Part shown: positions 1 through 8,181 of the stretch, piece after piece
Layout of the letters: each line of letters starts with the position of its first letter
Numbering within the stretch: position 1 is the stretch's first letter
Source: an uncultured Lachnospiraceae bacterium
GTDB taxonomy: Bacteria > Bacillota > Clostridia > Lachnospirales > Lachnospiraceae
Direction of reading: 5' to 3'
Length of the DNA stretch: 57,849 bases
Assembly (NCBI GenBank): GCA_947626285.1
Contig: CANQRR010000019.1
Span: forward strand, 1-57,849
The notes under the pieces: model-generated
Seen by the model: only the letters and a program-made list of their open reading frames with translations
The model's database searches: none
Told to the model about the DNA's origin: nothing
Made by a program: the position numbers and the translations under genes

Positions 1-75
1 GTTATGTTGAACCGCCGTATGCCGAACGGCACGTACGGTGGTGTGAGAGGGCGGAGAAAATCCGCCCTACTCGAT
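1..75 (+). mobile_element. 3' end of a group II intron (domains V and VI)
   Basis: Positions 8-50 read as a group II intron domain V: a GAACCGCCGTATG 5' arm, a short loop, and a CACGTACGGTGG 3' arm followed by GTGTGAGAGG. A domain VI-like hairpin follows (GGGCGGA / TCCGCCC, about 49-67), and then CTACTCGAT, the usual form of a bacterial group II intron 3' end, near position 75. The rest of the intron and any reverse transcriptase gene would lie to the left of the window. The exact splice site is inferred from the motif. Confidence 0.8.
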
Positions 76-140
76 TGAAACGGACGCCCCGGTCGGTACT
101 GCAGAATGCTTAACTTTCTTACGAGATTTGGCTTTAGCCG

Positions 141-1163
141 TTATTTGGAGACAGTTTTTTGAGTTGATTTCCCGATTAAGAATGGGAAAAAGCGGTTGAG
201 GAACCAGCACACTGGCGTGAGCATTAAGCAGATTCCTGCGAGGGCGAGCAGACCGCCGACGATGGAATCGGTGTGCAGTCCGAGGATCTCCTGAAGGATC
301 CGAAGGACGATGATGTGCAGCCCGAGGATCGTCAGGCTGTTGCGCCCGGCGAGCACAAGAAGTGCAGAGGCGAGACGGAGTATGCCGCGGCTGCTGTGCT
401 CAGGCGCAGGACGAAGCGGGTCTTCTTGCGTCAGTTTCTTCAGTAGAAAGATGGTGCAGAGCGAGCCAGTGAGCGCGCAGACGGTGAAGAGCAGCGGGTT
501 ATGAAAGGTCAGCTTGTAGACGCCGGTTTTTCCGTTGAGCCATGCGAGTGTACAGTTAGCGATCGCTGTAAACAGCAGGAGAGGCGAGGGCGGGTTTTTC
601 GTGCGGATAAAGCCGGAAGCGAAATACCCGGCGGCGAGAAAACCGACGGACGAGAGAAGGCGTAGAAGCGCGTTCGGCAGAAGCCCTTTCACCCCGGGGC
701 AGAACGGCACGAGGTAGAGCGCCAGACAGATCAGCGCGGCAGCTTTCCGGCTGCGGATCAGCCGGAGGAGCAGAATAAGGATCAGCTCCGCGAAAAACAG
801 CGTCGGAAGAAACCACAAGGGCACGTTCAGCGGGGAGAGAAAGAGCCCGTCGTAGACGTGCGCGCTCTGTGAGCTGAAATCAAAGTGATTTCGAAGCCCG
901 AAGATCGCGAGGAAAACAATTTCAAAAAACACGTAGGGGACGATCAAACCGCGCAGCCCGGAGAGCGCGAGCTGCTTCAAGGGCCGGTGCGCCCGCCCGG
1001 TATAGTCGGCCAGAATTCCGCTGACCACAAAGAAAAGCGGCACGTGGAAGGAATAGATCAGAACCGGAAGAGGCTGATCGGTCTCCCAGATGTGTCCCAA
1101 AACGACGAGGAGGATGGCAAACCCTCTTGCCGCGTCCAGATAATGTAAACGTTCCTGATCCAT
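141..1163 (-). CDS. Acyltransferase family 3 membrane protein
   Basis: Integral membrane acyltransferase of the OafA/YrhL (Acyl_transf_3) family, which O-acylates surface sugars. The family hallmarks are near the N-terminus: a LHYLDAARGFAILLVVLGHI segment, then FHVPLFFVVSGIL, followed by about nine further hydrophobic segments. I chose the ATG at 1163 because GGAAAAGGATG lies just upstream; a longer reading from 1265 adds 34 residues before the conserved start and has no better ribosome site. It is divergent from the export genes at 1353, which fits modification of the glycan made by this locus. The acyl donor and the sugar cannot be read from the sequence. Confidence 0.85.
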   Translation of the reverse strand: MDQERLHYLDAARGFAILLVVLGHIWETDQPLPVLIYSFHVPLFFVVSGILADYTGRAHRPLKQLALSGLRGLIVPYVFFEIVFLAIFGLRNHFDFSSQSAHVYDGLFLSPLNVPLWFLPTLFFAELILILLLRLIRSRKAAALICLALYLVPFCPGVKGLLPNALLRLLSSVGFLAAGYFASGFIRTKNPPSPLLLFTAIANCTLAWLNGKTGVYKLTFHNPLLFTVCALTGSLCTIFLLKKLTQEDPLRPAPEHSSRGILRLASALLVLAGRNSLTILGLHIIVLRILQEILGLHTDSIVGGLLALAGICLMLTPVCWFLNRFFPFLIGKSTQKTVSK

Positions 1164-1352
1164 TTCGACATCCTTTTCCGCGTGGAATCCCAAGCGTGAT
1201 TTTTGGTAATCATACCATGGAAACAGGAGTTTTTCCAGAAAAAAAGCATATTTTATTGAAAACAACAGGGGGATTGTGATAAGATATGAACTTGAAATGT
1301 GATACGAGAAAGCAAAGAGCCGGGTCTGGCACGGCGCTTAAGGAGGCACGAG

Positions 1353-2144
1353 ATGGATCTACTGCGATACCGTATCAGGACGTTATTTAAATACAAGGAT
1401 CTGATTCAGGAACTTGTCGCGCGCGATCTCAGACTGAAGTACCGAAGGAGTTTTCTGGGATACGTGTGGAGCGTGCTGAATCCGCTTCTGACGATGATCG
1501 TACTCACGATCGTGTTTACGAATCTTTTGGGGAAAAAGATTGAGAATTATCCGGTCTACCTGCTGAGCGGGCGCATGTTGTATGATTTTCTGAAGATCAG
1601 CACGACTGAGGCGATGAAATCCGTGATTAACAACTCGCCACTGCTGCGCAAGGTCTATGTGCCGAAGTATATTTTTACGCTGGCGAAGGTGACAAGCTGT
1701 ATGGTGGATATGGTGCTCTCCCTGGGTGCCCTGTTTATTGTGATGGTCGTGACCGGCGCGAAATTCCATGTGACGCTGCTGCTGCTTCCCTTTGTAATCC
1801 TGCAGCTCTATATTTTCTGCTGCGGGCTGGGGTTTTTCCTGGCGCAGCTCAACGTTTTCTTCCGGGATGTCCAGCACATTTACGGCGCGGTACTGACGGC
1901 TTGGCTGTACTGTACGCCGATTATTTACCAGTTGGATGAGCGCTTCCCGCGCTGGTTCCATATTTTTGTCAAGGGATTCAACCCGCTGTACTATTATGTG
2001 GCGCAGTCCCGTGATCTGATCTATTATGGAAGATTTCCGGGGCCGAGGGTGTTCTGGGGCGGCTGGGTGATCGCGTTTATCATGCTTGTGATAGGCGTGT
2101 GGTCTTTCCAGAGGTCAAAGGATAAGTTTATACTCTACATCTGA
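1353..2144 (+). CDS. ABC-2 type polysaccharide export permease (Wzm/TagG-like)
   Basis: Membrane half of an ABC exporter for surface polysaccharide or teichoic-acid-like polymer. The protein has about 263 residues. An N-terminal amphipathic stretch carries RDLRLKYRRSFLGYVWSVLNP, a hallmark of TagG/Wzm permeases, and about six membrane segments follow, ending in a short charged tail. An in-frame upstream start at 1299 exists, but AAGGAGG at 1340-1346 points to the ATG at 1353. The ATPase partner starts 23 bases downstream, so the two form one exporter. Substrate identity must come from the neighbouring enzymes: galactofuranose, a polyol or choline phosphate, and glycerol phosphate. Confidence 0.92.
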   Translation: MDLLRYRIRTLFKYKDLIQELVARDLRLKYRRSFLGYVWSVLNPLLTMIVLTIVFTNLLGKKIENYPVYLLSGRMLYDFLKISTTEAMKSVINNSPLLRKVYVPKYIFTLAKVTSCMVDMVLSLGALFIVMVVTGAKFHVTLLLLPFVILQLYIFCCGLGFFLAQLNVFFRDVQHIYGAVLTAWLYCTPIIYQLDERFPRWFHIFVKGFNPLYYYVAQSRDLIYYGRFPGPRVFWGGWVIAFIMLVIGVWSFQRSKDKFILYI

Positions 2145-2167
2145 CAGATATATTTTTGGAGGAACGA

Positions 2168-4087
2168 ATGGGCAAATACGCGATCGAAGTAGAGAATGTG
2201 AAGATACGCTTCAATCTGGCGAGCGAGAATGTGGACAACCTCAAGGAGTACGCGATCAAGCTGGTGAAGCATGAGCTGATGTTTCAGGAGTTTCTGGCGC
2301 TGCAGGATATCAGCCTGAAGATCAAAAAGGGCGAATCCTGGGGCTTTATCGGGGTCAACGGCTCCGGAAAATCGACGCTCTTAAAGACGATCAGCGGCAT
2401 TCTGCAGCCGTATGAGGGCACGGTGAAGGTCGAGGGGCGCATTGCCCCGCTGATCGAATTGGGCGCGGGCGTGGACCCGAACCTGACCGCGCGGGAGAAC
2501 ATCTATCTGAACGGCCTGGTGCTTGGGCATTCCAAAGAGTTCATGGAGAAGCATTTTGACGAGATCGTGGAGTTTTCCAATCTGGAGGAGTTTCTGGACT
2601 CCCCGCTCAAAAATTTTTCCTCCGGCATGAAGGCGCGCCTTGGCTTTGCCGTGGCGACGGTCGTGAACCCGGACATTCTCGTGGTGGACGAGGTGCTTGA
2701 GGTGGGCGATATGAGGTTCCGCCGCAAGTGCAACGAGCGCATGCAGCAGATGCTTGCCGGAGGGACGACGCTGCTGTACGTCTCCCACAACATCGAGTCG
2801 GTCCAGTCGCTCTGCGAAAACGTCGTCTGGCTGGATCGGGGGAAAATTCGTATGATGGGACCCGCGGACGAGGTCTGCGAGGCCTACAAGGAGGAGCAGG
2901 AAGAGCAGACGGTAAAGCGAAAGGAAGAGAAGCGCGCGCGCTGGAGGGAGAAGGGGAAGAAATACGATTACCTGGTCGTCGGCGCCGGGCTTTTCGGCGC
3001 GGTGTTCGCGAAGGAGATGGCCAAGAGGGGCAGGCGCTGTCTGGTCATCGACAGGCGGAACCACATCGCGGGCAATATTTATACCGAAAATCTGGATGGG
3101 ATCCAGGTGCACAAGTACGGGGCGCACATTTTCCACACGAGCAATGAGAAGATCTGGAAATATGTCAACCGGCAGGCGGAGTTTAACAATTACATCAATT
3201 CCCCGGTCGCGCGTTACAAGGACGAGCTGTACAATCTTCCGTTCAATATGAACACGTTTTACGGGCTCTGGGGGCTGAAAAAGCCGCAGGAGGTGAAGGA
3301 CAGGATCGCCGCGCAAATTGCGGATCTTGGGATTACCGAGCCGAAGAACCTTGAGGAGCAGGCGTTGTCTCTTGTCGGGCCGGACGTCTATGAGAAGCTC
3401 ATCAAGGGGTACACGGAGAAGCAGTGGGGCAGGGACTGCAGAGATCTCCCGTCCTTTATCATCCGCAGGCTCCCGCTGCGCTTTACCTACGACAACAATT
3501 ACTTTAACGACCGCTATCAGGGGATTCCGATGGGCGGCTACACGAAGATCGTGCAGAAGCTGTTATCAAACGTCGACGTGATGTTGGAGACCGACTTTTT
3601 TGAGTACCGGAAGGAGCACCCGGACAGCTTCAAAAAGGTCATGTACACAGGGATGATCGACGAGTACTTTGATTTCTGCTACGGACATCTGGAATACCGC
3701 ACGGTGCGGTTTGAGACGGAGCGCGTAGAGGAGGCAAATTATCAGGGCAACGCGGTCGTCAACTACACGGAGCGTGAAGTGCCGTACACGCGGATCATCG
3801 AGCACAAGCATTTTGAGCCGGAGGAGGAGCGGAAGAATCCGAAAGATTACAGCTACATCTCCAGGGAATATTCAACGGAATGGAAACCGGGGATCGATCC
3901 GTATTACCCGGTGAACGATGAGAAGAACAACGCGCTCTATGAGAAATACCGCGCGCTTGCCGACCAGGAGAAGAACGTCATCTTCGGCGGACGGCTTGGG
4001 GCATACCGGTATTACGATATGGACAAAGTGATCGCGGCGGCGTTCGAGACCGTGGCGAAAGAGCTCAATCTCCGTCCGTGGTGGTGA
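2168..4087 (+). CDS. Fusion protein: polysaccharide ABC export ATPase (Wzt/TagH-like) + UDP-galactopyranose mutase (Glf)
   Basis: A 639-residue single reading frame joins two enzymes. Residues 1-245 are a Wzt/TagH ATPase: Walker A GVNGSGKST at 62-70, signature SSGMK at 151-155, Walker B LVVDE near 171-175 and the switch His in YVSHN near 207. A charged linker (about 245-265, rich in K, R and E) leads to a UDP-galactopyranose mutase: FAD-binding VGAGLFGA near 271-278, GAHIFHT, a GGYTKIV segment and GRLGAYRYYDMDKVI near the C-terminus. Glf interconverts UDP-galactopyranose and UDP-galactofuranose. GGAGG at 2158-2162 sets the ATG at 2168. I see no stop or frameshift at the junction. The fusion suggests that Galf supply is tethered to the exporter; that is inference. 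Confidence 0.92.
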   Translation: MGKYAIEVENVKIRFNLASENVDNLKEYAIKLVKHELMFQEFLALQDISLKIKKGESWGFIGVNGSGKSTLLKTISGILQPYEGTVKVEGRIAPLIELGAGVDPNLTARENIYLNGLVLGHSKEFMEKHFDEIVEFSNLEEFLDSPLKNFSSGMKARLGFAVATVVNPDILVVDEVLEVGDMRFRRKCNERMQQMLAGGTTLLYVSHNIESVQSLCENVVWLDRGKIRMMGPADEVCEAYKEEQEEQTVKRKEEKRARWREKGKKYDYLVVGAGLFGAVFAKEMAKRGRRCLVIDRRNHIAGNIYTENLDGIQVHKYGAHIFHTSNEKIWKYVNRQAEFNNYINSPVARYKDELYNLPFNMNTFYGLWGLKKPQEVKDRIAAQIADLGITEPKNLEEQALSLVGPDVYEKLIKGYTEKQWGRDCRDLPSFIIRRLPLRFTYDNNYFNDRYQGIPMGGYTKIVQKLLSNVDVMLETDFFEYRKEHPDSFKKVMYTGMIDEYFDFCYGHLEYRTVRFETERVEEANYQGNAVVNYTEREVPYTRIIEHKHFEPEEERKNPKDYSYISREYSTEWKPGIDPYYPVNDEKNNALYEKYRALADQEKNVIFGGRLGAYRYYDMDKVIAAAFETVAKELNLRPWW

Positions 4088-5412
4088 TGGAAGAACCTAT
4101 GTTTCGAATCAAACAGATCGTAAAAATGTTTCTGCAGAATGTGCTTCTGCCGCTTGTCTACGCCTGGTACGCGAGGAAGCCGGTCGAGAAGGGCAGGATT
4201 TTGTTTGCGGACGCGCACCATGAGGAGATTCCTTTTTCGATGCGCCGTGTGTATGAGGCGCTTGCGAAAGGGAACACAGCTCCGGATGAGGAATCAGCCG
4301 GACGGTATGCAGATGCAGGAGAGACACGGACAGAGGACGAGAGGCGGATCACCGTGTGCGTTCGGAATTTTGACCGGATGCCATATGGGGAACTGATGCG
4401 CTATTTGCTGCGGTTCATGAGACAGTACGCGACGGCGGAGTATGTGTTTATCTGCGATTACTATCTTCCGGTGGCTGCGTGCCGTAAGAGACCGGAGACG
4501 ACGGTCGTGCAGCTCTGGCACTCTTGTGGGTTGATGAAGCGGATCGCGCATGACGCCGGGCAGGATATCCCGAAGGGTTATCGCGGTAACATGTTTGGCA
4601 ATTACACGTATCTGACGTTGAGCGCGCAGGTCTGTGTGCCGGTGCACGCACGGGCGTTGCGGATTCCAGAGGAGCGGATCCGGGCAATCGGAATCAGTCG
4701 GACGGACTATTATTTTGATGAAGAATGGAACCGCAGATGCCGGGAGGCATTTTATGGACAATATCCGCAGGCACGGGGAAAAAGGATCGCACTGTGGGCG
4801 CCGACTTTTCGCGGAAACGCGGCGATGCCGCGGTTGGAGGGGCTGCAGGAGATTCGGCGGGCAGCGGAAGCTCTTAAGGAAGAGTGGTATTTTGTGATCC
4901 GTGCGCATCCACATGTCGATGCGCACGGACAGATCTCAAATTGTTCGATTCCGACAGAGGAGCTGCTGCCGGTCACAGATTTGATGATTACGGATTATTC
5001 TTCGATCATGTTTGATTTTCTGCTCTACCGGAAACCGATCGTTCTGTTTGCGCCGGATCTGGAGCAGTATGAGGCAGAGCGGGGATTCTATCTGAATTAT
5101 CGCGAGATTCCGTATCCGCTTGCACAGACAGAGGAGGAGTTGGTGCGCGCGATCGCAGGCAGCGCAGATGTATTGGACGCATTGGATGGGGATGCTTTCG
5201 TGACGAAAAAAGAGCCGGAATGTGTGGAAGAAGAGCCGGGACGTACGGAAGAAAAGCCGGAACGTGCGAAAGAAGAGCTTGGAGTCGCGAAAAAAGGCGA
5301 TGGAAAACGTGTCGGAAGGCCGGAGGAGATCGACCGGTTCCGGGAAAAATACGTCGGGGCCTGCGACGGACACGCGACGGAGCGGATCTTGGAGCTGGTT
5401 CAACTGGGTTGA
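4087..5412 (+). CDS. CDP-glycerol glycerophosphotransferase family protein (TagB/TagF-like)
   Basis: Member of the CDP-glycerol:glycerophosphate transferase family, which primes or extends poly(glycerol phosphate) chains on teichoic-type polymers at the cytoplasmic membrane face. Family landmarks are LWHSCGLMKRIAHDAG, WAPTFRGN, a HPH motif and the strongly conserved DLMITDYSSIMFDFLLYRKP followed by YREIPYPLAQTEEEL. The start overlaps the stop of the previous gene by one base (TGATG), so the genes are probably translationally coupled. A start at 4099 (MFRIKQ) is equally possible. Between the catalytic domain and the last 35 residues is a repetitive Glu/Lys-rich stretch not expected in the family (see the repeat at 5212-5297). 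Confidence 0.88.
   Translation: MEEPMFRIKQIVKMFLQNVLLPLVYAWYARKPVEKGRILFADAHHEEIPFSMRRVYEALAKGNTAPDEESAGRYADAGETRTEDERRITVCVRNFDRMPYGELMRYLLRFMRQYATAEYVFICDYYLPVAACRKRPETTVVQLWHSCGLMKRIAHDAGQDIPKGYRGNMFGNYTYLTLSAQVCVPVHARALRIPEERIRAIGISRTDYYFDEEWNRRCREAFYGQYPQARGKRIALWAPTFRGNAAMPRLEGLQEIRRAAEALKEEWYFVIRAHPHVDAHGQISNCSIPTEELLPVTDLMITDYSSIMFDFLLYRKPIVLFAPDLEQYEAERGFYLNYREIPYPLAQTEEELVRAIAGSADVLDALDGDAFVTKKEPECVEEEPGRTEEKPERAKEELGVAKKGDGKRVGRPEEIDRFREKYVGACDGHATERILELVQLG
5212..5297 (+). repeat. Imperfect 21-bp tandem repeat (about 4 units) inside the TagF-like gene
   Basis: Four units of seven codons encode EPECVEE, EPGRTEE, KPERAKE and ELGVAKK, giving a charged heptad-like stretch near the C-terminus. 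The unit length keeps the reading frame, so gain or loss of units would change tail length without breaking the gene. Confidence 0.7.
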
Positions 5413-5497
5413 TATTCGTGGCAAAACAAGTTTCACATTTCGGAAACACCGAGGGGAAACCAAAAGAGAAATGTGACGACAGGAAAATGGAGGAAGT

Positions 5498-6271
5498 ATG
5501 AATATTGCAATTATTTTTGCCGGGGGCAGCGGCGTGCGCATGGGCGCGGGCGTGCCGAAACAGTTTCTGGAGATCAACGGCAAGCCGATCCTGATCCACA
5601 CGCTGCAGTTGTTTCAGGAGCACGAGGAGATCGACAAGATCTATCTGGCCGTGAGCCGGGATTTTATCCGGTATACAGATCAGCTTGTGATCGACTACCG
5701 CATCGACAAGATCGCGGGGATCGTGGAGGGCGGAGAGACGGCGCAGGATTCCATTTTCCATGCGCTTGAGAGGGCGGAGCAGGAGAATCCCGGGGATTCG
5801 GTCGTCCTGATTCACGACGGCGTGCGGCCGTTCGTCGAGTACGGCGTCATCAGCGACAACATTGACAGTGTGAAAAAATACGGCAGCGCGATCACTTCCA
5901 CCTTGTGTTATGAGACGATTCTTGTCAGCCGTGACGGGCAGAAGGTGGATGAGCTTCCGCCGCGGAAGGACAGCTATGCGGCGCAGGCTCCGCAGAGCTT
6001 TTATCTGAAGGATATTCTGGAGGCCCACCGGGCGATCCGCGCGGTGAATCCGGGTTATGAAAATATGGTGGACGCGTGCACGATCTACCGGGAGCTTGGC
6101 CGGGAACCGCACATGGTGCCGGGCAACCGCGGCAACATCAAGGTGACGACGCCGGAGGACGTCTATATGTTCCGGGCGCTTCTTCAGTACAAGGAGAATG
6201 AGCAGGCGTTTGGTTTCGGGCTGACGGACCGGCTGGCGGCAAAGATGAACCGGTATCGGGACCGGGAGTAA
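5498..6271 (+). CDS. IspD/TarI family cytidylyltransferase
   Basis: A 257-residue nucleotidyltransferase that activates a sugar- or polyol-phosphate with CTP. The start AIIFAGGSGVRMGAGVPKQF contains the glycine-rich CTP-binding loop and the PKQF motif of IspD/TarI; IHDGVRPF and NIKVTTPEDVYMF are further family blocks. IspD (isoprenoids) and TarI (CDP-ribitol) are hard to separate by eye. The setting beside a TagF-like enzyme, SDR enzymes and LicD argues for a TarI-like role in making a CDP-activated polyol for surface glycans. A strong GGAGGA site lies just before the ATG. It heads a tightly spaced run of four genes. Confidence 0.85.
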   Translation: MNIAIIFAGGSGVRMGAGVPKQFLEINGKPILIHTLQLFQEHEEIDKIYLAVSRDFIRYTDQLVIDYRIDKIAGIVEGGETAQDSIFHALERAEQENPGDSVVLIHDGVRPFVEYGVISDNIDSVKKYGSAITSTLCYETILVSRDGQKVDELPPRKDSYAAQAPQSFYLKDILEAHRAIRAVNPGYENMVDACTIYRELGREPHMVPGNRGNIKVTTPEDVYMFRALLQYKENEQAFGFGLTDRLAAKMNRYRDRE

Positions 6272-6282
6272 GAGGTGCGGAT

Positions 6283-7368
6283 ATGAGTGACCGTGTATGG
6301 TGTGAGGACAACATTTTACAGCAGGATCTTGAACGGATCGCGGCGTCAAAGCAGATTGACTGGGAAAAGCTGAGAGGAAAATGTGTGCTGGTGACCGGGG
6401 CGACCGGGTTGATCGGGAGCATTCTGGCGCGGGCTCTGGTATGCGCAAGCGTGCGGCGGAGCCTGGGTCTTCGCGTGCTTGCGGCGGTGCGGAACCGTGC
6501 GAAGGCGGAGCGGATGTTCTCCTCTTTTCTGCAGGAAGGACTGGAGCTTTTCGTCTGCGACATCCTCAGGTCGTTTGAGTTGCCGGGAGACGTGGATTAC
6601 ATCGTGCATGGGGCCGGCGTGACGACGTCAAAGGACTTCGTGGATCATCCGGTGGAGACGATTTTGACGACGCTTCGGGGAACGGAGAACCTGCTTGAGC
6701 TGGCGCGGGGGAAGAGCGTGAAAGGGATGGTCTATCTCTCTTCCATGGAGGCGTACGGGGTGGTCGACGCGGAGCATTATAACGTGCGCGAGACCGATTA
6801 CGGATATATTGACCCGCTGCAGGTCCGCAGCAGTTATTCGGAGAGCAAGCGCATGGCGGAGGGACTCTGCGGCGCGTATGCGCATGAGTACGGTGTGCCG
6901 GTGAAGGCAGCGCGGCTGGCGCAGACCTTTGGCGCGGGGATCCCGGAGAGCGAGAACCGCGTGTTCGCCCAGTTTGCGCGGAGCATTCTCACGGGGCAGG
7001 ATATCGTGCTGCACACGGACGGGAGCAAGGCGCATTGTTATTGCTATACGTCGGACGCTGTGCTGGGAATCTTGAAGGTACTGCTTGACGGGACGCCGGG
7101 GGAGGCGTACAACGTCTCAAATGAGGCGACGTTCTCAACAATCCGGGAGATGGCGGAGATGCTGATCGCGGATTATTCTGAGAGCGGATCAAAGCTTGTG
7201 TTTGACATTCCGGAGGACGCGAACAAATATGGCTACGCGCCGACATCGCGAATGCTGGTGAACGCGGAGAAGCTGCGCGCGCTTGGCTGGGAGCCGGAGG
7301 CGGATCTGCGGGAGATGTTCCGAAGGCTGCTTGCGAGCATGCGAAAGAGCTGGAAAGAATTTGCATGA
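6283..7368 (+). CDS. NAD-dependent epimerase/dehydratase (extended SDR)
   Basis: Extended short-chain dehydrogenase of 361 residues acting on nucleotide-activated sugars. It has an intact Rossmann motif VTGATGLIGS, a LSSMEAYG strand with the catalytic Ser region, and the YSESK form of the YxxxK active site, followed by the downstream NVSNEATFSTIREMAEML block. It starts 11 bases after the cytidylyltransferase stop, so both probably act in one pathway, perhaps supplying or reducing the CDP-linked group that LicD transfers. The substrate cannot be read. The last codons lie in the first copy of a 44-bp tandem duplication (7351-7438). Confidence 0.85.
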   Translation: MSDRVWCEDNILQQDLERIAASKQIDWEKLRGKCVLVTGATGLIGSILARALVCASVRRSLGLRVLAAVRNRAKAERMFSSFLQEGLELFVCDILRSFELPGDVDYIVHGAGVTTSKDFVDHPVETILTTLRGTENLLELARGKSVKGMVYLSSMEAYGVVDAEHYNVRETDYGYIDPLQVRSSYSESKRMAEGLCGAYAHEYGVPVKAARLAQTFGAGIPESENRVFAQFARSILTGQDIVLHTDGSKAHCYCYTSDAVLGILKVLLDGTPGEAYNVSNEATFSTIREMAEMLIADYSESGSKLVFDIPEDANKYGYAPTSRMLVNAEKLRALGWEPEADLREMFRRLLASMRKSWKEFA

Positions 7369-7438
7369 GCAGGTCTGTGGGTATATGGCAGATTTGGAAA
7401 GAATTTGTGTGAAGAGGTTTGTGGGCACGCGGCAGGAA
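7351..7438 (+). repeat. 44-bp imperfect tandem duplication at the end of the SDR gene
   Basis: Copy 1 (7351-7394) and copy 2 (7395-7438) both begin TGGAAAGAATTTG and share GTGGG and GGCAG blocks in register. Copy 1 contains the last codons (SWKEFA) and stop of the SDR gene. Copy 2 would encode WKEFV followed by a stop, so the gene end was duplicated into the short intergenic gap. Confidence 0.7.
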
Positions 7439-7491
7439 TGCGATTAAGAGAAAATACAGAATTTCGGTCTGACCGGAAGAAAGGCAATCGG

Positions 7492-8181
7492 ATGCAAAAG
7501 ACAGGAACGTACGGAAATTATATATTGCTTGGGGCGGCCTCACCGGTGAAACAGACTCTGCAAAATGCTTTGGAACGGGCAGGAATCGGAGAAATCCGAA
7601 GCTTCGCCGGCGCAGCGCCGGAGCCTGCGCCTGCGCCGGAGGATTCCGTGCTTCTTTTCGGCTGTTATGACGTGGAGGGCGGCAATGTGGATCCGCGATG
7701 GCCGGAGCTGCTGACAGAAGCGATCGCGCAGATACAGATCGCACGGCCACGCCGGACACTTTTGATTTCGGATCTGATGGTCTATGGAAAAATGTTCGGA
7801 CAACAGCGCCTGTTGGGAGAAGAGGAGATTGGCTATGTCTGCCATACGTCCGCGGACGACGCGGCTGCGCAGTGGATGCGCACGGCGGAGCATCTCTGTT
7901 CCAGACTGGCGCGCGAGGAAGGTCTGGCGGTGAAGATCGTGCGGGCGGATTGGGCTCATATCCCGGTTTTGCTGCAGGCGGAAGACGGTTCGGGGACGAT
8001 TCTGAATTCCATACTTGATATTCTGGAAAACGGAGCCGCCGGGGAGGCGTACAATCTCTCCGGTTTGACACAGGAGGGACTTGTGCGGAAAAATGCGGAA
8101 TACGCGAAGACACGCTCTCCGCTTGCGCCTGTCAGGCGGATCCCGGATATCGGAAAGGCGGAAAACCATGCTGCTTCGTGA
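7492..8181 (+). CDS. Degenerate SDR-fold protein
   Basis: A 229-residue protein shaped like a shortened nucleotide-sugar epimerase but without its catalytic signatures. The first strand reads YILLGAASPVKQ in place of GxxGxxG, the LLISDLMVYGKMF strand matches the SSxxVYG block, and no YxxxK is present where it should follow (SADDAAAQWMRTAEHL). The C-terminal GEAYNLSG block is kept. It is probably a non-catalytic partner or a strongly diverged enzyme; that is inference. GAAAGG precedes the ATG at 7492. The 3' end overlaps the next gene by 14 bases. Confidence 0.65.
   Translation: MQKTGTYGNYILLGAASPVKQTLQNALERAGIGEIRSFAGAAPEPAPAPEDSVLLFGCYDVEGGNVDPRWPELLTEAIAQIQIARPRRTLLISDLMVYGKMFGQQRLLGEEEIGYVCHTSADDAAAQWMRTAEHLCSRLAREEGLAVKIVRADWAHIPVLLQAEDGSGTILNSILDILENGAAGEAYNLSGLTQEGLVRKNAEYAKTRSPLAPVRRIPDIGKAENHAAS

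Noticed and set aside
5498-6271. Assignment of the cytidylyltransferase as IspD of isoprenoid synthesis
   Set aside because: Possible by motif, but the neighbours (TagF-like, SDR and LicD genes) fit a TarI-like glycan role better; left as IspD/TarI family.
5006-6448. 480-codon open frame on the minus strand
   Set aside because: It covers parts of two well-supported plus-strand genes and has the His/Arg/Pro-rich composition of an antisense shadow.
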